Assembly: GCA_013360445.1 (NCBI GenBank)
Contig: JABWBP010000048.1
Span: 1-59,869, forward strand
DNA: 59,869 nucleotides
Origin: Calditrichaceae bacterium
GTDB lineage: Bacteria; Calditrichota; Calditrichia; RBG-13-44-9; J075
Reading direction: 5' to 3'
A program made the translations under genes and the position numbers. Below the pieces are notes generated by a model, which saw only the letters and a program-made list of their open reading frames with translations, had not been told where the DNA came from and searched no databases. Shown here piece by piece: positions 1 to 8,099 of the stretch (the first letter of the stretch is position 1; the number at the start of each line of letters is the position of its first letter).

Positions 1-1
1 T

Positions 2-1276
2 TCCGTCAGCGACCCGGCGGGGTTGAGCGATATCGACACCATCCTGGTTACCGTTACCGGGGCCAACGACCCGCCCTTCGTGGTCAACCCCATCCCGGAC
101 CTGAGCTTCCCGGAAGACAGCGGGCCGCACCTGGTGGTCGCGGATCTGAATGCCATGTTTTTCGATCCCGATCCGGGCAGCGCATTCGTTTTCGCGGTGC
201 AGTCGGATAACCCGGACATCCAGGTTGTGGCGCAGAACGACAGCTTGTGGGTGGACGGAAGCTTGAACTATTTTGGGAGCGGAACCGCCATCGTCAGCGC
301 GGATGACGGGGTGTTCAGCGTCAGCGACACCTTTGCGGTCACGATAACCCCGGTGAACGATCCCCCGGCGATCATCAACTTAGCCCCCGCTTACAACATC
401 CCGGAAGATGATACCCTCTCCTTCGACCTGGATACTTTGGCGGCGGACCCCGATGATCCGCTTCCCGCCCTGGGATGGCAGGTGGATTTGCTGAGCAATC
501 CCGGCGTCAGCGACAGCATCCAGGTGCTGCACGATCCCTTCAGCAATGAAATTTTGTTTATTCCCGCGCCGAATTTCAGCTTCTCCGGGCAGTTGATCCG
601 CTTTGCAGTGTGCGATCCCGCCAACGCCTGCGACGTCGATACCGTCGCCTTTAGCGTGCTGGCGGTAAACGACCCTCCGGCGTTCAGCGGGCTGCCGGAT
701 TCCCTTTCCTTCACCGCCGATAGTTCCGCGGCCCTGAGCCTGTGGGATTTCGTGGAAGACGTGGAGACCCCCGACTCCCTGCTGAGCTTTACCTTTGCGG
801 TCTCCAGCGATTCCCTGTTCTACAGCTTCAACCCCCTCAACGGCGCCCTGGCGCTGACGGCCCTGGGCAATTTCGGGGGCGAGGCGCTGTTAGAAATTAC
901 CGTGACCGACGCGGGGAACGCCTCCGCCTCGGAAGATATCGTCGTGACGGTGATTCCCCTGGTGGGAATCGCGCCGCTGGCCGGGGGGGAAATGCCCCGG
1001 GAATTTGCTTTGCAGCAAAACTATCCCAACCCCTTCAACCCGGAAACCCGGATCAAATTCCAACTGCCCTCCGCGCAGGCGGTTACACTGACCGTCTATA
1101 ACGTATTGGGCCAAAAAGTGCGCACGCTGATAAATGAACGGTTGGAGGCGGGCTACTACGAAGCGGTGTGGGACGGTTTGAACGAGCAGGGCCAGACGCT
1201 GGCCAGCGGGGTGTACCTCTACCGCATGGAAGCGGGGGATTATCGCACGGTGCGGCGGATGGTGCTGCTGAAGTAA
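2..1276 (+). CDS. 3' part of a secreted cadherin-like repeat protein with type IX secretion sorting domain
   Basis: The reading frame is open from base 2, so the gene starts before the window; the TTG at 23 is only an internal codon. About three repeats of roughly 100 residues can be seen, each introduced by an 'NDPP' motif and an 'EDS/EDD' stretch, as in tandem-95/cadherin-like Ig domains of bacterial surface proteins. The last ~85 residues hold a Por-secretion tail: 'QNYPNPFNPETRIKFQLP', a GQKV segment, 'ASGVYLYRMEAG' and a terminal 'RRMVLLK'. In FCB bacteria such tails direct export through the type IX system and are normally cleaved at the surface. Role is probably adhesin or surface or secreted structural protein; substrate unknown. 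Family assignment is firm, function is not. Confidence 0.85.
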   Translation, partial: SVSDPAGLSDIDTILVTVTGANDPPFVVNPIPDLSFPEDSGPHLVVADLNAMFFDPDPGSAFVFAVQSDNPDIQVVAQNDSLWVDGSLNYFGSGTAIVSADDGVFSVSDTFAVTITPVNDPPAIINLAPAYNIPEDDTLSFDLDTLAADPDDPLPALGWQVDLLSNPGVSDSIQVLHDPFSNEILFIPAPNFSFSGQLIRFAVCDPANACDVDTVAFSVLAVNDPPAFSGLPDSLSFTADSSAALSLWDFVEDVETPDSLLSFTFAVSSDSLFYSFNPLNGALALTALGNFGGEALLEITVTDAGNASASEDIVVTVIPLVGIAPLAGGEMPREFALQQNYPNPFNPETRIKFQLPSAQAVTLTVYNVLGQKVRTLINERLEAGYYEAVWDGLNEQGQTLASGVYLYRMEAGDYRTVRRMVLLK

Positions 1277-1320
1277 ACGGCGGGGGAAAAGGGTCTTTCC
1301 CGGGTTTTCCCCCAGGTTGC

Positions 1321-1481
1321 GATCCCGGCTATGAGACTGTTGCAGATTCATTTTTCAGCCACGAATTTCACAAATTTTCACGAATTATCAAGTTTGATGG
1401 GAAATTCTCAAAAAATACTTCGTGTAATTCGTGTAATTCGTGGTTTAATCCTTAATCTGCAACAGCCTCATAGCCGGGATC
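1321..1481. repeat. 161-bp imperfect palindromic element with 28-bp terminal inverted repeats
   Basis: Bases 1321-1348 and 1454-1481 are inverted copies with one mismatch. Inside them a second, looser palindrome is made of the words CACGAATTTCACAAATTTTC on the left and GTGTAATTCGTGTAATTCGTGG on the right half, i.e. short tandem words facing their reverse complement. It lies between two convergent genes (a plus-strand T9SS gene and a minus-strand Mrr-N gene). No transposase is encoded. It is one of many such elements in this window. Confidence 0.8.
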
Positions 1482-1540
1482 GGAATGAGCAAGCGATGAA
1501 GTATTTACGCCCCAATGCCCTACGTGATAAGATGCCCTTC

Positions 1541-2206
1541 TCACGCAAAGCGTTTGACGGTTTTCTCTTTTTCTTCAAGGTCGGGAATGGGCGGGATGGA
1601 GTTGCCGGTTTGGAGCTTCTCCTTGCCGCCGGGCGAGCTGGTTAGCGGGTTCTTGAGCGCCAGACGGCCTTTTTCTAAAATTTCCCACACTCCCCGGGAG
1701 GAGTCGTTTCTGGCCAGTTCTTCGCCGGAGAGGGTATATAAACACCAGCGCACGGTGTTGTGCCAGCGCGGCGCCGCCGGCGAGGAGGGCAGGGGCTGGC
1801 GGTCGTAATCGTTCAGGGTATTTTTTACCTTCAAGCCCGTGGTTTCCAGGAGCCTGGCCAGGGTAGCGAAGCCGCCCAACTCCTGGAGACTTTCCAGCAG
1901 CGGCCGGCGAAACGTTTCTTCCGGGGTGCGCAGGCCGCGAAAATGCTGCGTTAGGTTTGGCGGCTCCTTTTCCGCGGCGGCGGGCAGGTTGCGGGGACGA
2001 TAAAACAGGTCCGACCACTCTTTCTGCAGCCCTTTCACTTTGGAGCGGAAATCGGAAACCCGTTCCGCGTCGCGCAAAAATCCCCGCGCCCGGTTGTAAT
2101 CGCCCTGCTGAAACGCTTTCGCGCCCTCCTCATTCAACTCATTCACCGCGTCTTCGATCTGCTCCAGCAGCGCTTCGATCCCGATATTGATATGGTTTTG
2201 CGACAC
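1541..2206 (-). CDS. orphan Mrr-N-like winged-helix protein with N-terminal helical segment
   Basis: A 221-residue protein if it starts at GTG 2206, which is preceded by AGAGG at a good distance; the frame is open further upstream but without such a signal. Residues ~5-75 are charged, helical and TPR-like ('EGAKAFQQGDYNRARGFL'). Residues ~95-185 read like the winged-helix domain found at the N-terminus of Mrr-type restriction endonucleases: 'TPEETFRRPLLESLQELGG', 'LPSSPAAPRWHNTVRW', 'RGVWEILEKGR'. No nuclease catalytic motif (D-x-n-ExK) follows, and the tail is short and polar. It is probably a DNA-binding or regulatory protein; target unknown. No restriction or methylation gene lies beside it. 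Confidence 0.6.
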   Translation of the reverse strand: MSQNHINIGIEALLEQIEDAVNELNEEGAKAFQQGDYNRARGFLRDAERVSDFRSKVKGLQKEWSDLFYRPRNLPAAAEKEPPNLTQHFRGLRTPEETFRRPLLESLQELGGFATLARLLETTGLKVKNTLNDYDRQPLPSSPAAPRWHNTVRWCLYTLSGEELARNDSSRGVWEILEKGRLALKNPLTSSPGGKEKLQTGNSIPPIPDLEEKEKTVKRFA

Positions 2207-2336
2207 CTTGTTCCTCTCAATTTGATGTGAATTCCCAAACGGTAAAGTCCGGAAATCAAAATGAGAAAAACAATTCCGCAGGATGTATTGCAGGTCAAAG
2301 ATTCCTGAACCGGTTTTCAAATACGGGGGAGGTAAT

Positions 2337-2377
2337 GGGTATTGCGTAATGCGTAAAAAACGGAATACGCAATACCC
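2337..2377. terminator. hairpin between convergent-to-tandem genes, built from GCGTAATGCGTA words
   Basis: GGGTATTGCGT (2337-2347) pairs with ACGCAATACCC (2367-2377), with an A-rich loop. It sits just downstream of the acyl-CoA dehydrogenase stop (minus strand) in the gap before the Mrr-N gene. Read on the minus strand the loop contains a run of T rather than a T-tract after the stem, so terminator function is only likely. The same words recur at 26443-26520. Confidence 0.45.
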
Positions 2378-2425
2378 ACGCTCCCACTCCCAACACTTTC
2401 ACACTATAACACCAAAACACCGCTC

Positions 2426-3583
2426 CTACCGCTTGAACAGCAAATACTTCGCGATAGTCTCCAACTGCATGTTGGAGGTGCCTTCGTAGATCAGGCCGAT
2501 TTTGGCGTCGCGGTAGAATTTCTCCACCGGGTAATCTTTGGTGTAACCGTAGCCGCCGAAGATTTCCAACATCCGGGAGGTCACTTTCTCGGCGTTCACG
2601 GAGGAGAAGAGCTTGGCCATGGCCGCTTCTTTCATAAAACTCTGCCCGGCGTCCTTCAGGCGGGCGGCGTTGTAAACCAGGGTGCGGGAGGCTTCCAACA
2701 AAGTAGCCGCCTCGGCGATCTGGAACTGGATGCCCTGGAACTGGGCAATCGCTTTGCCGAACTGGCTGCGCTCCAGGGCGTACCGGATGCCCGCATCCAT
2801 GGCCCCCTGCATCACCCCTAACATCTGCGCCCCGATGCCGATGCGCCCCTCGTTGAGGGTCTCGATGGCCACCTTGTAGCCCTTGCCGATCTCGCCCAAC
2901 ACGTTTTCCTTTGGTACTCTGCAATCCTGCAAGATCAGTTCGCAGGTGCTGCTGGCGCGGATGCCCAACTTATCCTCTTTCTTGCCCACGGTGAAGCCCG
3001 GGAATCCCCGCTCGATCACGAACGCGGTAATGCCCTTGTAACCCAATTCCGGGTTCAGGTTGGCGAAGACGATGAAAATATCCGCTTCCCCGGCGTTGGT
3101 GATCCACAGTTTGCTGCCGTTGAGCAGAAAATCGTCGCCCTTTTCCTCCGCCCGGGTCTTCAGGCCGAAGGCGTCGCTGCCGGAGCCGGGTTCGGAGAGG
3201 GCGTAGGCGCCTAATTTTTTCGTGGTAAGCTGGGGGAGGTATTTCTGTTTGATCGCCTCGCTGCCCCATTTCATAAAAGCGTTGTTCACTAAGGTATTCT
3301 GCACGTCCACATAAATGGCCGCGGAGGCGTCCACCTGCGCCAGCGCCTCGATGGCTAAAATGCCCATAAAAAAACTGCCCCCGGTGCCGCCGTACTGTTC
3401 CGGCACTTCGATGCCCATCAATCCTAATTCGAAAAACTGGGGAATAATGTCCTTGCGGAATTCTCCTTTGGCGTCCATCTCTTTTACATGAGGTGCAATC
3501 TGTTCCCGGGCAAAATCGCTGACGGCGTCGCGGAACATCTGTTCTTCTTCGGAGAGCATGGTAATCGGTTGAACCACATTCAT
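2426..3583 (-). CDS. acyl-CoA dehydrogenase, short/branched-chain type
   Basis: Oxidises an acyl-CoA to the trans-2-enoyl-CoA and passes electrons from FAD to an electron-transfer flavoprotein; first step of beta-oxidation or branched-chain amino-acid breakdown. The 385-residue length is normal. The start at 3583 is chosen because AGGAGG precedes 'MNVVQPITML'; an in-frame ATG at 3631 has no such site. Visible motifs are 'YALSEPGSGSDAFGLKT' and 'LWITNAGEADIF' (FAD and substrate region), 'FGKAIAQFQGIQFQIAE' and the C-terminal 'GGYGYTKDYPVEKFYRDAKI', followed by 'YEGTSNMQ', whose Glu is the usual catalytic base of the short-chain group. It stands alone; no ETF or thiolase gene is adjacent. Exact chain-length preference cannot be read from the sequence. 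Confidence 0.93.
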   Translation of the reverse strand: MNVVQPITMLSEEEQMFRDAVSDFAREQIAPHVKEMDAKGEFRKDIIPQFFELGLMGIEVPEQYGGTGGSFFMGILAIEALAQVDASAAIYVDVQNTLVNNAFMKWGSEAIKQKYLPQLTTKKLGAYALSEPGSGSDAFGLKTRAEEKGDDFLLNGSKLWITNAGEADIFIVFANLNPELGYKGITAFVIERGFPGFTVGKKEDKLGIRASSTCELILQDCRVPKENVLGEIGKGYKVAIETLNEGRIGIGAQMLGVMQGAMDAGIRYALERSQFGKAIAQFQGIQFQIAEAATLLEASRTLVYNAARLKDAGQSFMKEAAMAKLFSSVNAEKVTSRMLEIFGGYGYTKDYPVEKFYRDAKIGLIYEGTSNMQLETIAKYLLFKR

Positions 3584-3703
3584 AAGACCTCCTGGAGGTT
3601 GCGGGTTGGGGTTAAAGAGATTTCGATGCATTTAGAGCGCGGGCGTTATACTTGATAAGAGCGTGTTTGAAAAATTTCTTGCCGCCGTTTACTACTAAAT
3701 AAT

Positions 3704-3975
3704 GGAACGCGGATGACACTGATGACACGAATTTTCGCGGACAAATTTAAGAATAGTAACTATTCAGGCGTTTTGCCACAGAGGCCACAGAGAGCACAGA
3801 GACATAAAAAAATTCCTAATCAAATCACAAATACAGGGATATAAGGCTCTAACCCAAATCTTCCTCTGTGACCTCTGTGGTCTCTGTGGCTGAATAGTAA
3901 CTAAGAATATTGCTAAAAAATCTGTGTGAATCCCCCGAAGGGGCAAGCTGCGTCATCCGTGTTATCCGTGTGCCA
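3704..3975. repeat. nested palindromic repeat cluster filling a 550-bp gap
   Basis: The gap 3584-4132 holds no gene. Inner arms at 3751-3805 and 3862-3907 pair: 'AGAATAGTAACTATTCAG' faces 'CTGAATAGTAACTAAGAAT', and CCACAGAGGCCACAGAGAG faces CTCTGTGGTCTCTGTGGC. Outer flanks add GATGACACTGATGACACG on the left and CGTCATCCGTGTTATCCGTG on the right. So two different word families are nested one in the other. It separates divergent genes, so promoters for both must lie in or beside it; no clear -35/-10 pair was identified. Confidence 0.75.
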
Positions 3976-4004
3976 TTTGAACAATTTTAGGGCGCTGGTC
4001 TAGC

Positions 4005-4025
4005 GCAAAATAAATTTTGCACTCC
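4005..4025. repeat. dispersed 21-bp repeat of the GCAAAATAAATTTTGC family
   Basis: An A/T-cored palindrome ending in ACTCC. An identical 21-bp copy in opposite orientation occurs at 42094-42114, inside the signal-peptide codons of a BatD-like gene, and a diverged copy at 11435-11455. See also 35403-35428, 43104-43168 and 47222-47242 for longer-stem relatives. Confidence 0.8.
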
Positions 4026-4132
4026 TTTTTCCGCGCCGGTTGGCCGTACATTGGCGGGCGCGATTCAATAACGCGCCGGCGACCGCCGCGAACATAGTAC
4101 ATATAACTTGGAAAATATATCAAGGAAAATTT

Positions 4133-5029
4133 ATGAATTCCCCGACCCCGGAAGACCTCTTGAGAACCCTGGAAGAAGCCCAGGCCGCCTTTGCGAAGCA
4201 GGAATACCGCCTGGCGCTGGCGCGCTACCAGTGGGTGGAGCGGCACATCCAGGACGATCCGGAAAATTTGCCGGTGATCCAGATCGAGATCGGCTGGAGC
4301 CACTACCTGTTGCAGGAGTACCCCGACGCGATCCGCTACTTCGCGAAGGCGCTGCAAAGCCCCCGGCTCAACCCCACCCAGCGCTTCGACTGTTTGCGCC
4401 TGAGCGGGTTTTCGTATGAATTCGCCGGCGATCCCGAAAAGGCCAGCGCTTTTCTGCAAGACGCGCTGGCGCAGGAGGTGGAGGAAACGCTGAAGCGCTA
4501 TACTTATTTCGAGTTAGGGAAAATATGCTTTGCGCAGCGCCGCCTGGCGGAAGCCAAAGCGCCGCTGCTGAAAGCCCGGCAGCTTTTCGGCGCGGGCGAG
4601 GCTCCCGCGGGGGAGCGGGAATACCTGCAAACCACCCTCTACTACCTCGGCTTCATCGCCTTTTTCGAGGGCGACCCCGGGGAGGCTGAGAAGCTGTTCC
4701 GGGAATACGTTGAAAAAGCGCCGGATCTCAAGAGCCAGGCGCCCGGCTACTTCGGGCTGGCGCACCTGTTTTATGAGCGCAAAGAGTACCCCGCCCTGTT
4801 GGACGTGTGCGACAAAATCCTGCACCTCGACGCGGATTTTTACGACAAGGAGACCCTGGCCTTTTTCCTTTGCCGCGGCTACCTGGAGCTGCAGATGTGG
4901 GAGGAGCTGGAGATGTTCCTGCCCAATTTGATCGAAACCTACCCGGAGGGCCGTTACCAGGCCGCCTACCCGCAACTCCAGTGGGCGCTGCGCCACCGCC
5001 GGCTTCCCCCGCGCGGCCCCGAAGCATAA
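4133..5029 (+). CDS. TPR-repeat protein, cytoplasmic
   Basis: 298 residues from the ATG at 4133, which follows AAGGA with a six-base spacer. No signal peptide or membrane segment is seen. Several tetratricopeptide-like helix pairs are evident: 'FAKQEYRLALARYQWVE', 'LLQEYPDAIRYFAKALQSP', 'AKAPLLKARQLFG', 'FEGDPGEAEKLFREYVEKAP', 'FYERKEYPALLDVCDKIL'. Such proteins act as protein-protein scaffolds; partner unknown. It converges on mpl with a shared hairpin between them, so its neighbours give no functional hint. Confidence 0.75.
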   Translation: MNSPTPEDLLRTLEEAQAAFAKQEYRLALARYQWVERHIQDDPENLPVIQIEIGWSHYLLQEYPDAIRYFAKALQSPRLNPTQRFDCLRLSGFSYEFAGDPEKASAFLQDALAQEVEETLKRYTYFELGKICFAQRRLAEAKAPLLKARQLFGAGEAPAGEREYLQTTLYYLGFIAFFEGDPGEAEKLFREYVEKAPDLKSQAPGYFGLAHLFYERKEYPALLDVCDKILHLDADFYDKETLAFFLCRGYLELQMWEELEMFLPNLIETYPEGRYQAAYPQLQWALRHRRLPPRGPEA

Positions 5030-5046
5030 TATTGCCCGGGGTGTGT

Positions 5047-5083
5047 AAAGACCTCAACGGTTTCCAAAACCTTTGAGGTCTTT
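5047..5083. terminator. bidirectional hairpin between TPR gene and mpl
   Basis: AAAGACCTCAACGGTTT (5047-5063) pairs with AAACCTTTGAGGTCTTT (5067-5083), ending in T-runs on both strands, between two convergent genes. The outermost bases overlap the mpl stop codon. A near-identical hairpin occurs at 52767-52801, again overlapping a stop codon. Confidence 0.75.
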
Positions 5084-6486
5084 TACGGCTCCCCCGCCGT
5101 TTCCAGCGCCCCGCGCAACCGCTGGTATTCTCCCCCCAGGCTGCCGTTGGTCAGCAATACCAAAATATCCCCTTCCCGGAGGGTCTGTTGCAGGGTTTCC
5201 GGGATTTGCGCGTAATCCGCCAGCGCGAAAACGGTTTTTCCCTGCCCGCGCAGGTCCTGCAGCAGTTTTTCCGGGGAGAGGCGCTCCCCTTCCGGGAGGC
5301 GCTCTAAGCGGAAGATGGGAGTGAGGATCACCACCTCGGCGATGGCCAGGGCTTCGCAAAGCTCCTTCTGAAAGACCTTGCGCACCGTGGTGTTGGTGCG
5401 CGGCTCGAACAGCGCCACCAAGCGGTTAGCGGGAAATTTTTCCTTCATCGCCTCCAGGGTGACCCGGATGGCGGTGGGGTGGTGCGCGAAATCGTCGTAC
5501 ACTTCCGCGCCGTGCAGCCGGCCCCAGTACTCCAGGCGGCGCTTCACGCCCCGGAAAGTGGCCAGCGCCTGCCCGATGGTTTCCCAACCGACGCCTAAGT
5601 CGCGCGCCACCGCGCTTGCCGCCAGGGCGTTCTCCAACTGGTATTCCCCGGGGAAGGGGAAGCGGAATTCTCCCGCGGATTTTCCCTTCTCCCGGATTTC
5701 GAAGCGGGTTTCCTGCGCGGTTTTTCCCAGAATGCCATAAGACCACTCGTTTTCCGGCGCTCTCCCGAAACGCTGCAAGCGCGAATGCGCCGGTTGCAGG
5801 ACCTCCCGAACCGCGGGGCTTTCCGCGTTGGCGACCACCAGGCCCTCTCCCGGCACAATGCGCAGCAGCTTGCGAAACACGTCTTTGATGGCGTCTAAAT
5901 TTGGGTAAATATCGGCGTGGTCGAATTCGAGGTTGTTGATGATCAGGTAATCGGGGAAGTAGTGCGCGAACTTGGGGCGCTTATCGAAGAAGGCGCAGTC
6001 GTATTCATCGCCCTCGATCACAAAATACTTGCCGGATCCCAGTTGGATCGAGGAATCGAAATTGCGGGCGATGCCGCCGATCAGGAAGGTAGGAGAGAGT
6101 CCCGCGGTCTCCAATATCCAGCACATCAGCGCGGTGGTGGTGGTTTTCCCGTGCGTGCCGGTAATGACGATGTTGCAGTGGCTGTCGATGAATTCCCGGC
6201 GGATCAGCTCCGGCAGGGAGACGAAAGGCAGGCGGCGGTTGAGGATCGCCTCCACCTCCACGTTGCCGCGCGAGAGGGAGTTGCCGATCACCACCTGGTC
6301 GAAAGGCTGCTCCAAATGCGCCTCCGCGTAGCCGCTCCACACCGGGATGCCCTGTTCGACCAAAAAGTCGCTCATGGGGGGATAAATCCCCTGGTCGCTG
6401 CCCCACACCTGGTGCCCCTTCTGTTTCAGCAGCGCCGCCAGGGAGGCCATGGCGGTTCCGGCGATTCCTAAGAAATAGTAGCGCAT
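5083..6486 (-). CDS. mpl: UDP-N-acetylmuramate:L-alanyl-gamma-D-glutamyl-meso-diaminopimelate ligase
   Basis: A Mur-family ligase that re-attaches recycled murein tripeptide to UDP-MurNAc with ATP, in the cytoplasm. The start at 6486 ('MRYYFLGIAGTAMASLA') gives 467 residues, normal for Mpl; the frame is open upstream only through a repeat. ATP-binding loop 'GTHGKTTTT' is at residues 110-118. 'FFDKRPKFAHYFPDYLIINN' followed by 'LEFDHADIYPN' and 'VYDDFAHHPTAI' match Mpl rather than MurC. No Shine-Dalgarno is visible at this start, because the region directly upstream is a repeat element (6492-6626). PgeF further along also acts on peptidoglycan precursors, but the two are not linked in an operon. 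Confidence 0.9.
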   Translation of the reverse strand: MRYYFLGIAGTAMASLAALLKQKGHQVWGSDQGIYPPMSDFLVEQGIPVWSGYAEAHLEQPFDQVVIGNSLSRGNVEVEAILNRRLPFVSLPELIRREFIDSHCNIVITGTHGKTTTTALMCWILETAGLSPTFLIGGIARNFDSSIQLGSGKYFVIEGDEYDCAFFDKRPKFAHYFPDYLIINNLEFDHADIYPNLDAIKDVFRKLLRIVPGEGLVVANAESPAVREVLQPAHSRLQRFGRAPENEWSYGILGKTAQETRFEIREKGKSAGEFRFPFPGEYQLENALAASAVARDLGVGWETIGQALATFRGVKRRLEYWGRLHGAEVYDDFAHHPTAIRVTLEAMKEKFPANRLVALFEPRTNTTVRKVFQKELCEALAIAEVVILTPIFRLERLPEGERLSPEKLLQDLRGQGKTVFALADYAQIPETLQQTLREGDILVLLTNGSLGGEYQRLRGALETAGEP

Positions 6487-6491
6487 AAATA

Positions 6492-6626
6492 TCGTGTTAT
6501 GGTGTTCGGGTGTTATAGTGTTCAAGTGTTTTAGTGTTATGGTTTTCAAGTGCTCTGGCACCCGGGTTTTTTGGGTACTCCCTACTTAACCACTAAAACA
6601 CCGGAACACTAAAACACTATAACACT
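6492..6626. repeat. inverted array of GTGTTATAGTGTTCAAGTGT words
   Basis: The left arm (6492-6552) is a run of GTGTTATAGTGTTCAAGTGTT-like words; the right arm (6590-6626) is the complement, CACTAAAACACTATAACACT. The right arm reaches into the last codons of the MFS gene (stop at 6617). The same word family recurs at 2403-2424 and as a second full inverted pair at 24771-24897. Confidence 0.8.
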
Positions 6627-7924
6627 CTCTTGCTCTTTCGCAAACGCGCCAGGAAGGGCAGGGAGATGAAGGCGCAGAGCACCTCGAAGGAGCCGGCGAC
6701 CAGGAAGGTGTAGCGGTAGGCTTCCGGGGATTCGAATAGGGAGTTGAAGCCCGCGAAGAGTCCCCCGCCTAACAGCGGCCCGGCCATGAATCCCAGGGAA
6801 CCGGCCACGTTGTAGCCCGCGAAGGCGGTGCCGTGGTTTTCCGGGGCGGAGAGATCCTTGCACATCGCCAGGTTGGGCGCGAACATCACCGCGCTGAGCA
6901 CCCCGCTGGCGATCATGGCGACGGTCATCCCCGAACCGCTCAAATAGCCGTAGCTCATGAATACGAAGCCGAACAGCAGGCTTCCGCTGGCCATCAGCCA
7001 GACCCGCCCGATGCGGTCGGAGAGGCGTCCCACGAAATAGCTCAGCCCCGCGAAGGGCAGCAGGAAAAACGCCAGCTCCATCCCCCGCTGGGCGGGATCG
7101 AAGCGCAAAATATCGGTCATGTAGAGCGTGAGAGTGGAAACCACCACCCCGATGCAGAGGCGGTCGATGAACGAATAGGCGTAAGGAAGCGCCAGCCAGT
7201 GATTCTGTTTCAACACCGCGGCAAATTCCCGCAGCCCGAAGGAAGGATTGGGTTGCTTGCGCCCCGGGGCCAGCGCCAGGGCCAGCAGCGCGGTAACCCC
7301 GGCCACCAGCGCCGCCGCCCACAATACCCGCAGGGAGTCGGTCTTGGCAATCACCCCGCCCAGCGGCACCCCGATGGAGATGCCCAGCATCAATACCCCG
7401 CCCAGCGCGCCCATTACCCGACCGGCGCGGGTGCGCCCCGGGCCGGCGGTTGGGGGGCCGGCGCTCAAATCCGCCCCCGCGGCCAGCCAGGCGGACAGGG
7501 CGGCGATGTGCATCCCGCCCTCGATAAACCGCGCCAGCATCAATATCAAAAACGAGGGCGCCAGGGCCATGGCCGCAAAGCAAAGCGCCTCCCCTGACAG
7601 GGCGAAGAAGATTATACCCCGCCGGCTGCGGCTGCGGTCGATGAGAATCCCGGCGAACGGCGCGAGCAGGATGGAGCCGGCCAAACTGGTGGACATGAAG
7701 GCGTGCGCCCAGAACGGGGCGAGGTGAAAGCGCTCGCTCACCAGCTCCTTCAGCACCGGTACGATCATAGTTACCGGCAGCATGGTGAGAAGAATTCCCA
7801 CTGCCGCCAGCAGAAACTGCAACCGCGGAATGGCAACGGGTTTTACATCGGCCTCAACGCTAACCGCGGGAGCCGGGGCTGCGGCTGCGCCGGGTTCTAT
7901 TTGAGAGGTAAGTTTTTTTTCCAT
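6617..7924 (-). CDS. major facilitator superfamily transporter
   Basis: 435 residues with about 12 hydrophobic helices. The loop after helix 2 carries a motif A-like 'GILIDRSRSRRGIIF', and the matching loop in the second half is 'GRLSDRIGRVWLM', as expected for two six-helix halves. The N-terminus is Ala/Pro-rich and cytosolic. It follows the pattern of drug/metabolite:H+ antiporters, but substrate cannot be assigned. The last residues ('RKSKRVL') are encoded partly by the repeat at 6492-6626. No ribosome-binding site is obvious. It shares direction with mpl and may be co-transcribed, though there is no functional link. Confidence 0.85.
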   Translation of the reverse strand: MEKKLTSQIEPGAAAAPAPAVSVEADVKPVAIPRLQFLLAAVGILLTMLPVTMIVPVLKELVSERFHLAPFWAHAFMSTSLAGSILLAPFAGILIDRSRSRRGIIFFALSGEALCFAAMALAPSFLILMLARFIEGGMHIAALSAWLAAGADLSAGPPTAGPGRTRAGRVMGALGGVLMLGISIGVPLGGVIAKTDSLRVLWAAALVAGVTALLALALAPGRKQPNPSFGLREFAAVLKQNHWLALPYAYSFIDRLCIGVVVSTLTLYMTDILRFDPAQRGMELAFFLLPFAGLSYFVGRLSDRIGRVWLMASGSLLFGFVFMSYGYLSGSGMTVAMIASGVLSAVMFAPNLAMCKDLSAPENHGTAFAGYNVAGSLGFMAGPLLGGGLFAGFNSLFESPEAYRYTFLVAGSFEVLCAFISLPFLARLRKSKRVL

Positions 7925-8034
7925 AGACAGCGATAAAATTCAGCCGAATTTCCCTTCCCTCTTCCGGAGAGTGGCAAAACTAAAAATAAATCTGCCGGAA
8001 TCAAAAAGGTTTTAATCTCCGCAACTCCCCTATA

Positions 8035-8099
8035 AACCTGCCAGGTCTATCCTGAGAAGACGTCGATGAGGGAGAAAGAGCAAAGGCCTGGCAGGTCTA
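8035..8099. repeat. inverted CCTGCCAGGTCT repeat after the TonB receptor gene
   Basis: AACCTGCCAGGTCTAT (from 8035) and AGGCCTGGCAGGTCTAAA (to 8099) are imperfect inverted copies; each also contains a CCTGCCAGG-type palindrome. The right arm overlaps the end of the TonB receptor reading frame. It may act as a transcription terminator for the minus-strand operon, but no T-tract is convincing. Confidence 0.5.

Noticed and set aside
6487-6561. Upstream start for mpl
   Set aside because: The extra 25 residues are encoded by a repeat array, and Mpl homologues begin at 'MRYYFLGIAG'.
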